Origin: Fistulifera solaris
Lineage: Eukaryota > Bacillariophyta > Bacillariophyceae > Naviculales > Stauroneidaceae
Assembly (NCBI GenBank): GCA_030295235.1
Contig: AP026126.1
Coordinates: 248,001 to 312,000 of the forward strand
Direction of reading: 5' to 3'
Length of the DNA: 64,000 nucleotides
In this document: positions 21,722 through 32,470 of the stretch, piece after piece
How positions within the stretch are numbered: position 1 is the first letter of the stretch
How the letters are laid out: every line of letters begins with the position of its first letter
Position numbers and translations under genes: made by a program
Notes under the pieces: generated by a model
The model's input: only the letters and a program-made list of their open reading frames with translations
Told to the model about the DNA's origin: nothing
Databases searched by the model: none

Positions 21722-23325
21722 ATGACCAGCAAAGCTAGTATTTCCTCCTTAGCTCGATCAAAAGTGGTTTATCGACTGCATCATCAAGCAAAATTTATAG
21801 GAGCGGGAAAAGCACAAGTGGTAGGCCCGATGCACCCTTATCACGCTCGAAAAGCGGCTTGTCGGCTGCTTCGACAAAATCTGGACGGAGCGAGAAAAGT
21901 TCAAGAGGAAAGATCACGAAGCAGAGCTCATCTAGTGGTTTCAGAGCAGTTAACAGCAGAAGCAATAGCATAGAGTCCATCCGTTCGTACGAGACTTCTG
22001 ATCGACAGGAAGGTCCTTCCTTAGATTCGTGGTGGAGGTATTTGTCCGAGCTGCCTTTCGACGAGAGCAGTGACGGAGGCTGTGAAGTAGCGGCATTTTC
22101 GCCACCAGTGTCTCCGTCGACGTGGTGGGAAATGAGAATAGAAGACAGCCCAACAAATGAAGTCGACCACTTCGAATTGCAGGCAGCAAGTTTCGAATCG
22201 GTGAGCTACAAACAAAGCTCTTCTCAGAGTTTTACAAAGCCGTCTGTTCAGAGAGGAGATACAAGGAGAGCAGATACGAGAAGGGCAGATACGAGGCCAG
22301 TGGCAAGGAAACCCACGAAAAGAAAAGACATCAGATCAGAAGGAGTAAGTCATCGCACTCGGTTTTTTACAATCCCCCATATCTTGGTTTACCAAGCCAG
22401 CAATCAGGAACAGCAATTGATGAGATATGTAAGGGAGGGACAGCAATTCTTGATCTTCTGGAAAAGAATGTTTGCCCTTCAGATTTCGTTGATTCTCCAA
22501 CTATGCGCCGACTTGAAAGCAACACCATCTTATGGGACTTACAGAATAAAATCGATGGAGTCGATCATAAAGCTCTTCTCAAGATTCTCAATGAAAAGAG
22601 GCACCGTGATCTAGAGGAAAGGGAACTGAGCTCTGATGATTTCAGTGCAAGCAGTGAATCGTGTCCTCCTAGCCCAGTCTCTTTTCTGATGTCCAGAACA
22701 TTATCTCCGACCTGGAGAACGACTCGTTGTATGCGAAGAACAACCAACTGAATGAGTTTTTGCCGCCGGGTACGATGTTTCAACGTATGAGTCTAGGCGC
22801 GATGAACGAGGACTGTGCCGCTAATACTGTCATCCGAAATCGAAAAAGCGAAAACGAAAGTAAAAAGCCATTCAGATCTCACAACCATCGAGACCGCCAT
22901 ACAGAGTCGAAGCAATTATCGCCTGAGCCATTTTTTGCAAAAACGAATATCATAGAGCATGAAAAGCCATTCCTTCCACCTTCAGAATTGAAAACAAGAA
23001 TCATGTACACGACGAATTCCAAAGAAATTGTTCCCACGATGGTTAACGCTAAAAGTCAAGTAGGACTAGAGCATTTCGATCACATGAGCACGCTCACCGA
23101 GGAAAGAAATCCGTTTATTTTTCCTCATTTGCACGACACACGTAGTTGCGTACCATCGATGAGAAAACTGATGATGAAGATACGAAGTGGGCGATCCACC
23201 TCCTCGATGTCCTCCGCCAAACCCCTCGGACAGCAGAGTACTGCAGAAACAGAGACGCCCTCCGAGCCGGTCAACTACATATACGGCTACGAAACCGCCA
23301 ATCATGCCTACGTTGCCTTTTTTAG
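21722..23325 (+). CDS. Ser/Arg-rich protein of unknown function, four frame breaks; may be fused to the next gene
   Basis: The ATG at 21722 begins MTSKASISSLARSK. A tandem repeat follows (SGLSTASS and SGLSAAST, units of about 25 residues). Then come a disordered Ser-rich region, a short DTRRADTRRADTR repeat, a basic KPTK stretch and a helical middle (TAILDLLEKNVCPSDF; ILNEKRHRDLEEREL). The C-terminal helix WAIHLLDVLRQTPRTAEYCR ends in CLRCLF. Single-base losses: the A run 21760-21763; somewhere in 22270-22340, probably an AAAAG run; CCC 22673-22675; and 23140-23165. Corrected length is 535 residues. I do not recognise a family. The stop at 23323-23325 lies past the ATG of the following oxidoreductase. 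One more missing T in the run 23318-23323 would join the two proteins. Confidence 0.6.
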
Positions 23326-24378
23326 AGCGGGGTGGGTCTGAGTTCGTCAAAATGTACGAACATCCGGCACCACCATCCTTTGAAAAAATGAGTTCCGAGG
23401 TCTTGGTCATGGTCGATGTGTCGACCGTATCCCCGTCCGATGGCTGTATTCGCCGAGGAGAGTGGTGGGGAGACGGTTCGCGGACTCCACTGACACTCCC
23501 CATTATCCCGGGGTCCGCCTTTGTCGGAATTATTGAGTCCGAAGGAAATCGACTGTTCCAAAAAGGTGATCGTGTTCTTTCTTTGGTCCGAGCCGGGGCC
23601 AATTCGCGACACATCATTACCGATAGCGAACGTCTCGTCAAAGTAGTGTTTGACGATGTGCAGAACGACATCCTCGCTTGTCTACCCGAAATCTATTTGA
23701 GTGCCTTCCAATGTCTGCACTATGGCCAAACCCGTCGATACCGCAAAAATGCACTCTGGAAAAGAATATTCTGATCTTGGGCGGTGTTTCGACCATCCGT
23801 CGGGCCCTCGTCGAAGTGGCGAAAGCGGCGGGAGCGGATGCCATTTACGTCACGGGACGCGAAAAGAATTTAGTCAAATTGCCAGTGTTGGCGGTCTCCC
23901 ACTGAGTAAAGATCCCCGTCACTGGCTGTCCATCTTGATGGGGAAAATGGATCTAGTGATTGGCTTGGAGGATCCATACGGGACACCCCAATTGAAATAC
24001 GAGCACATCAAGGCACTGCATTCGAATGGCAAAGTGGTGGTGTTGGGTGGACCCAATCCCGAACAAGAAGTCATGGACTTGGATCCCATCGATGGCACGT
24101 TGAAACGTACGAAACGGAAACTGGTGCACTACAATGTCTTTGATTCCTGGGAAAGCAATCCCCGTCAAGCCACGAAAGATTTGTTGCATTTGGTCAAACT
24201 TGCCAAATACGGCGAACTGAAACCTTTCATTGCGGAAAAGATCCCACTCAATAAGGTGGCCCAAGCCCACGATGGTCTCGATGGCCAACCAGGATTTGTT
24301 CTTTGTGAACCGTGGATCATTGGCAAGAAAGACCTTTCTGAGAATGGTGCGTTTCCCACCAGTGAAGTCTTGTGGTAA
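23304..24378 (+). CDS. MDR-family zinc/quinone-type oxidoreductase, two frame breaks
   Basis: From the ATG at 23304 (MPTLPFLERGG) the GroES-like domain reads SSEVLVMVDVSTVSPSDG, IPGSAFVGIIESEG and FQKGDRVLSL. The Rossmann half follows: NILILGGVSTIRRALVEVAK, DAIYVTGREKN, MDLVIGLEDP, GKVVVLGGPN. It ends with a substrate-domain tail typical of the family (IPLNKVAQAHDGLDGQPGF). MDR enzymes reduce or oxidise carbonyls or quinones with NAD(P)H; the substrate is unknown. The nucleotide-binding loop lacks the usual GxGxxG glycines. Breaks: one A short at 23761-23764 and one T short at 23869-23871. Corrected length is 358 residues. Structural zinc cysteines are not evident, so it is more likely a zinc-independent quinone oxidoreductase type. 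Confidence 0.75.
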
Positions 24379-24740
24379 ACTAAAAATATATAATACTTTG
24401 TTAGAATAAGGTTCCTAAACCTATTATTGTATCGATCTACTTGATTCATTCTGGTTCTTTCGTGATGATTCGTGAACGGATACGCCTGTCCGTCTGTCTA
24501 TTTTCACAGTTGACACCGCTTTTCGATTTTTTGGTATTCCTATTTCCTCTGGTAATCGCATTGCATCGCATCGTTCGCAATGATGCTATGCATTCACTTT
24601 TGATCCGATGATAAGGGCCTTCCTTTTTTTGTCTCCTCTTTCGTTTTAAAGAACAGCAAACTTCTTTTCATGAAACGCTCTGTTAAAAAGATTTGCGATC
24701 GATAAATTTTTTTTTGTTACGACGTGAAACGAGCCGGAAG
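24379..24740. other. Intergenic region, 362 bases
   Basis: It lies between two genes on the same strand. A short imperfect inverted repeat (GCATTGCATCG with CAATGATGC) sits at about 24558-24586. No gene is seen. Confidence 0.35.
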
Positions 24741-26352
24741 ATGTCAACGACCAATGCTTCCATGGAACGTGTTTTGTATCAGTTGCATCATCAATTGTGT
24801 TCCTTAGCCTTACAACATACGACGACCTGGGGACGAAAATGGGCAGAACGTCTGTTACTGGTGGTCTTTTGACGGGCTGTACTTTGACACTGCTCTTGCA
24901 TGTCACCTTTGTACATCGCGATACTACGACGTTGGATGGAAAACCGTTGCACAGTATTCCCTTGACGTGTTTAAGAAATGTACCGGGATTTTCCGATCAA
25001 ATGGATGTCACGCATATTTCGTTACGTTTGTGGGACTATGATGATGATTCGATCGGTAGTTATGCCTATCAGTGGGGAGATGCAAACGCCACCTGCGACA
25101 CAACAACCATACCTCTTCCCTACTATTCGTACTCCAAAATTCAAGGATATCTATTATTGACACCAGAACTCTGTCACAACATTCGCGTCCAATCAGTTGT
25201 TATTGCTCGGAATGATCGCACGTGCTGGGGTCCGCCGTGGATGCAACAGATCGTCTTTGCGGTGAAGGGACATGAGACCGTCATGATCAATTGGTTGCTG
25301 GGGACCTTTCACGGGCAAGGATTCGTGTACAATCCCCGTTCCAAGGTATTATATGACTGGAGTCAATATTCCTTTGACTCGCAACTCTCTTCCAAAGTCG
25401 GTGTGGTATTACAAACATGTTTTCTCTTTTCATGGTCACCACCTTGGTGTCCTTCATTTTGAGGGAAACCCAAGAACGCATGTTGGCCTTCACCAATCAA
25501 TTGCAAACAAGGGTACGGCAAAGACGGCCCATTACGTCTCTGGTCGGTACGCATTTGGTAGAAAATCTCGTCTTTGTACCGGTCCTGGTGGGTATGATGT
25601 TTTTTCTCATTGAATTCTACCGGGGAGACAAGGTGATTGCCTTTGTCGTGCTGAGTTTGATCTGGATTTGTGAAGCGTTTTCCATCATTAGTTTGCGATC
25701 GAAAGAGGGGATGCATTTCTTTCCGCGCATGTTCTTTTGGGAATTTTCGATTGTACACTTTTACATGTTCATGTTCCCCTTTGGCTACTCCTACATGGCG
25801 TTGGCGTCGACCGCGGTGTGCGTGATGCATTCGATGCTGTTTTTCTGGCATCGCTACGAGCTACCGGCCGTGGCTTTGGGTCATGTGACTTTGGAGCATC
25901 CGCGAATGGGGACTATGGTGCATTCGAACGGAACCAGTGCTCCCGATCCCTTTTGGTCCGTCAACCATCATCGGCAATCATTGCGCCATCCCCCACAATT
26001 ATCATCTCATCCGATCAGTGGGCAATCTTCAAACAGTCTTGAACGATTATCTCGAGAAGGGAGCTCCATTTTTAATATTGCCGGCGACGACGATGATTCG
26101 GTTTCATCGTATATGTACTTATTGAACGGAGAAGTGGTGGTGCACCGTCACCGATCATCACCGACCGCTCCCACTACCGCTTTGGAAGAGATCCGGTCGG
26201 AGGATCGACATGAAAGTAGTTTATCGACAGATCGTCCTTCTACTCCTCTTTCATCATCACCATCTCATACACCGCCTTCTCCCGCCAGCACGATTGCACC
26301 ACGATCGAATGCCCCAACGCCTCGCGTCCACAACCGCACGCTTACGGAATGA
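24741..26352 (+). CDS. Membralin (TMEM259) homologue, two frame breaks
   Basis: The start at 24741 (MSTTNASMERVLYQ) precedes the first membrane segment (LLLVVFLTGCTLTLLLHVTF). A lumenal domain follows, then a block of membrane segments matching membralin: SLFMVTTLVSFILRETQERM, ENLVFVPVLVGMMFFLIEF, AFVVLSLIWICEAFSIISL, FSIVHFYMFMFPFGYSYMAL and VCVMHSMLFFWHRYELPA. The C-terminal tail of about 140 residues is disordered and Ser/Pro/Thr-rich. Membralin is an ER membrane protein linked in animals to ER-associated degradation. Its role in algae is unknown. Breaks: the T run 24867-24870 and AAA 25413-25415, one base short each; corrected length is 537 residues. The match is a family recognition from the RETQ-x-RML and FPRMFFW neighbourhoods. 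Confidence 0.85.
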
Positions 26353-26577
26353 GTGAGGATGCTATTATCCATAATTATTATTCAAGAGTGACAATCATCC
26401 ACAGATCGATTTAAGCAATCATCGTACCACCCGGTACCAGTACAGAGAACCACTTTCTTCTTCGGGTATAATCCCTCTTTAAAAAATTTTGCAATCATAC
26501 GGAATATTGATGCAATTGATATTGTTGTTAATAATGATATAAAAAGTCCTCTCTATTCCTACAAACCAACTCCTCCG

Positions 26578-27703
26578 TCAAAAACTCGACACCGATTCCA
26601 TGTTGGAGCCTTCGTGCGCCGATGTAAACCGTACCTCGTCCGTCATGATTTCACTCTCATCATCCCAAGCTTCCGCTTCTATTTGTTGCTGCATCTTTTG
26701 ACGTCGTTCTTGTTCTTCTTTCGAGGCCGCAAAATGTGAAGGAGCTAACACCGATTCCAGTTGGGGTGGCGATGCTGTTAGTACTAAATCATCCATCCAC
26801 GACGATGCGAGCATGTCTTTTGCACCTGCACGCGTGTCGGTTCTTCGGGTCGGTAATGGATCGGAGCTTTGTCGGTAATGGTTTTTAAGATGGTCGAATC
26901 TCCCGCTTCCGTATGCACCGTGAAGCTTCCTTCACTGCGATCGTCTCCTCCACGAGGAGGTGTGGACTCGGGGGATCGGGCTTCCGCCGTTAACACCGAG
27001 ACGGCTTCTTTCGTCGTGGGAGGACCATAATACCGTGATATAAGTAAAGCCACCACCGCGACGACGGCTAACGTAGCTGCGACGGAAATCACAATAATGA
27101 TAATATCATTTGCATCGTCGTCGTCGTCGTCGTCGTCTTCCGGCAAAACAATGGCTTCATCGTTGGGTCGATCCGCCAAAAGACGGAAAATTCCACTTGA
27201 CTGAGCGGAGCACTCCCCGCACCTCCACTTTGCAAGACCTTCGGTAACAGGAATTCGAGCGCATATTGCGTCCATTCTTCCAGTCGGGCTGGAGTCAAAT
27301 TGTTGCGGAGACCGGAAAATTGCGCCAATCCTCCCAACGGAAACGACAAGGTCGTTTGATTGTTTTGATATTGTCCTTCCATATCCCTAAGAAACATATA
27401 TTGCAATGTGGCGTCTTCCAGTTGCGTTCGAAAATACGTTTCAATGACTCGACTTAACACCCCAAACAAATCATCCAATTCGATTTCTTCGAGTGGTTCG
27501 GGTGTCGGAGCCAATACGAGATAAAAGGGATTCATCATGATACGAAAGGATCCTCGATTATTCACAGTAGTGTCATCGAGTCTTCTTTGTTGTGTGCTGG
27601 TAGCATGCGTCAAGGAGGCCAACAGGCTCATTAGCAGGAACAGACATGTTGTGCCGATCGAAGAGCGCTTCCTCCGTATAACGAACGATGATTCTTTCCT
27701 CAT
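26578..27703 (-). CDS. Type I membrane protein with poly-Asp stalk, unknown, two frame breaks
   Basis: The Met at 27703 begins a signal peptide (GTTCLFLLMSLLASLTHA). The ectodomain contains an LPTPE-like linker, a helical LFGVLSRVIETYFRTQLE and two N-linked sequons. It ends in eight consecutive Asp, followed by the membrane segment DIIIIVISVAATLAVVAVVA and a cytosolic tail of about 140 residues. Breaks on this strand: the T run at plus A 27178-27181 and the A run at plus T 26818-26821, one base short each; corrected length is 375 residues. No family is recognised. An upstream in-frame Met at 27790 would extend the N-terminus but bury the signal peptide. Similar architecture occurs in other genes of this part of the window. 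Confidence 0.65.
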
Positions 27704-28183
27704 CGTTGCTGCTATATTACGATGTAGGAAGAATAGCAATAAATCCGTTCCCAGTGCTTTAGGTGATAATAACTCGTTTACGAATGCCAAGGATGTTGGT
27801 TACTTTGGTGTGAGTGTGAGGGGACGAATAATGAGTCTTGTATTTTTGGGTGTTTCTCATGGGTCGGTCGTGAAGGCCATGAATAAAAAAAATAATTGCG
27901 CCGGTGGAGAAAGTAGAAGGAGAAGCCGTGTCTTTAATGATGAAACAACCTCATCGTAGTTTGTGTTTCATAATTATTAGTTTAGGTGCCGCGGAAAACA
28001 ACCCAGTCCCACCTGAGACACTATGGGACGATAAGTAACAGTCAGTCGTTGGAACGATTGACATGCGTCGCTCCGGTTTACCCTCATCATCGGTTCCTTT
28101 ATGATGTTACTCCAAGTATTCATTTTTCGCAAACAACACTAGCTAGTAGGAGGAAAAAGACGAGCACTTGAATCTCTACCACC
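27704..28183. other. Divergent intergenic region, 480 bases
   Basis: It lies between the poly-Asp membrane protein (minus) and LipB (plus) and is probably a two-way promoter. No gene or strong repeat is seen. Confidence 0.35.
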
Positions 28184-29065
28184 ATGAAGCCACGATGGCT
28201 TTCTACTACTACTACTACTTCTTCTACTACTACTATTATCCGAAGAAAACCCGTGGTGGCACACAATTTCCTCTCCCGGGGATGTATCCCTTATAGCAAA
28301 GGTTGGGCGTTCCAAGCGCAACAGTTGCAACAACGTCGTGCCACCGAGGACAGCCTGCTGTTGTTCGAACATGGGCCCGTCTATACGTTGGGACGAGGTG
28401 CCAATGAACAGCATTTGACATTTTATCATCAATTAAGTGATGAAGAACGAGAACGATTGTCACGGACGTCGCGGGGACCCGGGTCGGCACGATTGGATCG
28501 ATGGTGCAGTGACAGTGACAGTGACAGTGACGCTACACCACCGGTCCTCAGTCCCACCCGTAAAGTCCCCATTTATCGGGTCGAACGGGGTGGACAAGTT
28601 ACCTTCCACGGTCCGGGTCAATTGGTTATATATCCCATCTTCGATTTGCAGCGGGCACCCTTTCGGAAAGATTTGCACTGGTTGGTACGGCAATTGGAAG
28701 AGTCGATACTACGGGCGTTGCAAACGAATTATGATATTGAAGGACGTCGAGACGAAATCAATAGTGGAGTATGGGTCGGTCACGATAAGATTGCCGCCAT
28801 TGGCGTATCTGCGTCGCGATGGATTACTTATCACGGATTGGCTCTCAATGTTGCACCGGATTTATCGTATTTTGATACCTCGCAGATACTACCGTGCGGG
28901 TTGGATGGAAGAGGTGTCACGAGTATCGCGAAAGTATGGGAAGAACGGGGAGAAAGAAAACCACCACCTTCAGTCCAAGATGTCGCTTTGTCTATTCAAA
29001 AGAGTATGGAAGTGGTGTTTGGTATTGAAATTAGAGATTATGAAATCACGAATGATGATAGATAG
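28184..29065 (+). CDS. LIPB: Octanoyl-[acyl carrier protein]:protein N-octanoyltransferase (LipB)
   Basis: An intact 293-residue ORF. The Ser/Thr/Arg-rich start suits a mitochondrial or plastid presequence. Signature motifs: LLFEHGPVYTLGRG, YRVERGGQVTFHGPGQLV, YPIFDLQ, the catalytic Lys in HDKIAAIGVSASRWITYHG, ALNVAPDLSYFD and the catalytic Cys in ILPCGLDGRGVTSI. The enzyme moves octanoyl groups from ACP onto lipoyl domains (for example glycine cleavage H or 2-oxoacid dehydrogenase E2), the first step of lipoate synthesis. Between the N-terminal motif and RVERGG lies an insertion of about 45 residues containing a (GACAGT)n-type Asp-Ser repeat, unusual for the family. Confidence 0.95.
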   Translation: MKPRWLSTTTTTSSTTTIIRRKPVVAHNFLSRGCIPYSKGWAFQAQQLQQRRATEDSLLLFEHGPVYTLGRGANEQHLTFYHQLSDEERERLSRTSRGPGSARLDRWCSDSDSDSDATPPVLSPTRKVPIYRVERGGQVTFHGPGQLVIYPIFDLQRAPFRKDLHWLVRQLEESILRALQTNYDIEGRRDEINSGVWVGHDKIAAIGVSASRWITYHGLALNVAPDLSYFDTSQILPCGLDGRGVTSIAKVWEERGERKPPPSVQDVALSIQKSMEVVFGIEIRDYEITNDDR

Positions 29066-29132
29066 ACGCGGGGTCGCATACAACCGAGGCGTGTGAGTGA
29101 TATCGAGGCGTGTCAAGGAAAGCATTTTTCTT

Positions 29133-30205
29133 CTAATCGCCCCTCTTCTTCATTGCCGCCAATTGCGCCAGAATATCGCTATCCAGTTCACTGCTGTACG
29201 AATAATTTCCCGCCGAGTCGGTCGAACTATCGTCCTTAACTTTCTTTTTGCGGGCTTTCTGAAGGTCGTCCTTCCTTTTCGATTTTGAAGAATTCTCTTT
29301 TCCTGCATCACTATTCTTTTCCGTCTGCAACAAATCAGTCACCGCTTCGTCTTCATCGTAATATTCCATAGCACCAGTAGCTTGATTCCGCCTCTTTTTG
29401 GGATTCAAGGTTTTGGTGGCCGACGGTCGTTTTTTCTTTACATTCTTACCACCCGCCAATTGATCGACCAATTCTTGTGGATATAGTTCACTATCCATAT
29501 CATCCGGTTCATTTTGGAGCAGTATGCGACTGTTATTGTCAAAAGTATGACTCTTCTTGCTTTTCTTTTTGACATTCGTAAGTTCTTGCTCTTTTTCTTG
29601 TAACAATTTTTCCAATTGTTGAATGCGTTCTTGCGCTTGTGTTGTCTTCTCTTTTTGTTGATGGTACAATAGTAAAAAGTTGTCCAACAATTCACTCTTT
29701 TCGTTTTGCCAAACATTTTCGAGTTGATGCGCCGTCTCTTTCCAGGCCTCACGATCGTGTTCGACATGTCGCAACGCCGTTTGCAATGTTTCACACGCCA
29801 TTTGACCTTGTTGCTGAACGTGCAGGAGATGTTCGGTAAACTCGTACCATGTACCCGTACGCAGTAACGTGGTGTCCCATACTTGACGAACAATGCCCAA
29901 AGACAACTGCTGCAAAATTTGCATCCGAATACGGTCGGGAAGAGATGATGATGATGATGATGATAATGATTCGTAACGAATCGTATACGCGGGGTCTGGT
30001 GCTAATAATTGACGTTGCAAAATTCCACTCCTCCCTCGCGGGGAAGATCTTGTGGTGATGAAAGTAGCACCTGAAAGGTACCCGAAGCTTGAGCAATGAC
30101 GAGACGATATGAGGAAGAGGAGGATTCGGGTTCCATCGTCAAGGCAAACATCGCGGGATGCCCGTCGACTTGCATCGAACCAAAAACATTCGTCGACGAA
30201 TTCAT
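29133..30205 (-). CDS. XRCC4-like coiled-coil protein (tentative), one frame break
   Basis: The start at 30205 gives MNSSTNVFGSMQV. A compact N-terminal domain of about 120 residues is followed by a long helix with WKETAHQLENVWQNEKSELL, then DNFLLLYHQQKEKTTQAQ and a heptad-rich coiled coil to about residue 200. The tail is acidic and Lys-rich with NLS-like KKKRPSATKTLNPKKRR, and ends ILAQLAAMKKRGD. The order of globular head, long helix with a F-x-x-x-x-x-x-K-K-like element, then a disordered basic tail, and the 357-residue length, resemble XRCC4, the ligase IV partner in end joining. The head sequence is too diverged for me to be sure. One base is missing at the T run (plus A 30019-30022). 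Confidence 0.55.
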
Positions 30206-30830
30206 TCTCTCTCTCTCTCTCGCTCGCTCGCTGGCTCTATTATTCTTTCTTCTTTTGTGACTTAGTAAACGCTGAAAACGGTCATTGTGGGGCGAATTGC
30301 CGAAATATCGTTTCACTTTTTCACATACGGCGCATCCAAATGATTCGCCGAACATGGAAAAACGCGGACGACGAGATGAGTGTAAGATCCCCTTTCGATC
30401 AGGACTCACCGGGGGAATGAGCAGTCCCGCTGTAAATTTCCGTTGGTTGGATGAAGCGTTAAGCCGTTAATTCCAATCTTGCACCTATGGACGTTTTCGG
30501 TTGGCTTGCGTGACACGCCGAAGAGTATTTAGGAACAGTCTTTGGCGGTTGTCTACTTTTGCTTCTATAAAAACGCGTTCGCCAGTCGTATAAAGACGTA
30601 TTTGGAAGTATCGTTTCGTGCACCTCTCTTGGATCGCCGCCACGGCTATTTACCAAACAGGTCCATTGCCAAATTCCGAACGAAGAGTCGTCAAGTGCCG
30701 TCCTCCCTCTTTCATTATTACAAGACTCCTCCTCCTCCCTCTCCTTCCCTCCTCCTCCTATCCTCTTCCAACAGAGAGTCGTTTCTACAGTTTATCATTC
30801 AACATAACAACCAGGCACGCTAATACTACA
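30206..30830. other. Divergent intergenic region, 625 bases
   Basis: It contains a CT-rich microsatellite turning into CGCT repeats (about 30208-30233) just upstream of the minus-strand gene. The stretch before 30831 stays open in the frame of the next gene but has no ATG. A missing upstream exon with a signal peptide could lie here. Confidence 0.4.
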
Positions 30831-32372
30831 ATGACTACTACTACTACTACTACTACTCCACGAGACTTGCAACAAACTGCGTACCGCGTTGTCTTTGATC
30901 CGTTCGTCTTGCAATTCACGGGTGCCCCTTGTTCGTCCGAGATAGCCCAATCGTTGCGGGATGGCATGGAAGATTGTTTACGTGTATATAGTCGGGAGCG
31001 ATGTAACATTGATGCCGCCTATATAGGTTTAGGAGGAGCCGTTTGCGTCAATGACGAAAGTGAAGTGCTCATCAACGGTGGGGTCTTTTCCTTCAACGGA
31101 ATGGATGCCTTACCAGCAACCATTGCTAATTGTGTAAAAGAAGCTTCATACTCCGAGACCTGTGATACGGTGTGGCGTGCCGCATTGCCCGCATTGGGGA
31201 CGATTGATTATGCCAAAGTAGCGTCAAGTGCGTCGGATCCTCCCTCGGATGTACCGTCTTTGTCGCCCGTAGCCACCCCTTCGGCCCGTCCTTCATCACT
31301 CGGATCGACGGAACCGAGCATGGCAGCCACCGCCGACTACTCTGTGACACCATCGGCGACACCGACCGCACAAGCTTCGGAGGATATCGCCTCCCAGGGG
31401 CCGTCTCTGGTACCGGTGGCGGCCGCACCATCTCCCATTGCCACACCTCCCATTGCCACCACCACCACACGCGTCCCCACAACAACCAGTGGGATCGTCA
31501 ATGAGCCGTTAGCACGATCTCAAAAAGACAAGACGGTACCGATTACCACTGTCGCGGTGGGATTGGCGGCTCTCTTGCTCGTATTAGTCTTTGTATTCAA
31601 GAATAAACGCGAACGCAACTCGACCAAGGCCCGCTTTGAACCCATGGACGATGACGAATCCTCCAATGCTTCGGGATTCATTGGGATTGCTCCCCTGCAA
31701 ACGACCAACCAGGAGGGTGATTTGGAACAAGCGGTGGAAATCAGTCTCAAAAAGAATCAAAAAAATGACCTCAATCAAACATTGTCGACCACTGCGAGTT
31801 CGTCCCCGGAGAAAGAAAAGACGACGACTTTACACAAAACGTTTCGTCATGCGGCGGAGCGGTCGTTACCGCGACCTGAACTCACGCCCCGTAAACCAAG
31901 ATCTCGTCCCAATACACCTATTAGTAGCATCCCATTTGATGAAGAACTTCCCTCCAATCCGACTCCGCCGGTCACCGTCGTTCAGAAAGAAATCTGCGGG
32001 ACATCGTGGTGGAAACAAATGAATGCGACCAAAGTGCGGAATCCGACACTCTGTCCGTATACTCCTCTCTTGGAAGATGGATTGTGTTGTCCCACAACGA
32101 ATCATACAGTCCCCAACACGATACACGACAAGGCTACGGTCAAGGATGATGTCAGTGATTTTGAGCTCGATTGGGATCCGGATGATACGAGTAGTGTCGA
32201 TGATTACCATTCACAGCAAGCTGCAGTGATAACGCCACCATCGAAAGGACGCAATGCCGAGCTGCCACCTTTGCGCAAGAAAAGCGATTCAAGACTACTC
32301 TTGAGCGCATCGAGCCGCCGATCCGATTATCAAATGGACCAAATTATTGCTGGTTCCGAAAAGGAAGTGTAA
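30831..32372 (+). CDS. Single-pass membrane protein, Thr/Pro-rich stalk, unknown
   Basis: An intact 513-residue ORF from the first ATG. It opens with eight Thr from an ACT repeat. A Cys-containing N-terminal domain of about 130 residues follows (TAYRVVFDPFVLQF; six Cys). A Pro/Ser/Thr-rich stalk precedes a membrane segment (ITTVAVGLAALLLVLVFVF, about residues 236-256) and a long cytosolic tail with basic and acidic patches. No signal peptide is present at this start. The frame is open upstream to about 30618 without ATG, so the true 5' end may be an unseen exon. The domain order matches a cell-surface glycoprotein. No family is recognised. Confidence 0.65.
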   Translation: MTTTTTTTTPRDLQQTAYRVVFDPFVLQFTGAPCSSEIAQSLRDGMEDCLRVYSRERCNIDAAYIGLGGAVCVNDESEVLINGGVFSFNGMDALPATIANCVKEASYSETCDTVWRAALPALGTIDYAKVASSASDPPSDVPSLSPVATPSARPSSLGSTEPSMAATADYSVTPSATPTAQASEDIASQGPSLVPVAAAPSPIATPPIATTTTRVPTTTSGIVNEPLARSQKDKTVPITTVAVGLAALLLVLVFVFKNKRERNSTKARFEPMDDDESSNASGFIGIAPLQTTNQEGDLEQAVEISLKKNQKNDLNQTLSTTASSSPEKEKTTTLHKTFRHAAERSLPRPELTPRKPRSRPNTPISSIPFDEELPSNPTPPVTVVQKEICGTSWWKQMNATKVRNPTLCPYTPLLEDGLCCPTTNHTVPNTIHDKATVKDDVSDFELDWDPDDTSSVDDYHSQQAAVITPPSKGRNAELPPLRKKSDSRLLLSASSRRSDYQMDQIIAGSEKEV

Positions 32373-32470
32373 CTATTGTTTTTTTAAAGAAAAAAATAAC
32401 GCCTTATAAATTATAAAACGGGATATTTGTTGGTTTCAAAAGGTAAACAATCTGTCTCGACTAGAGTGAT

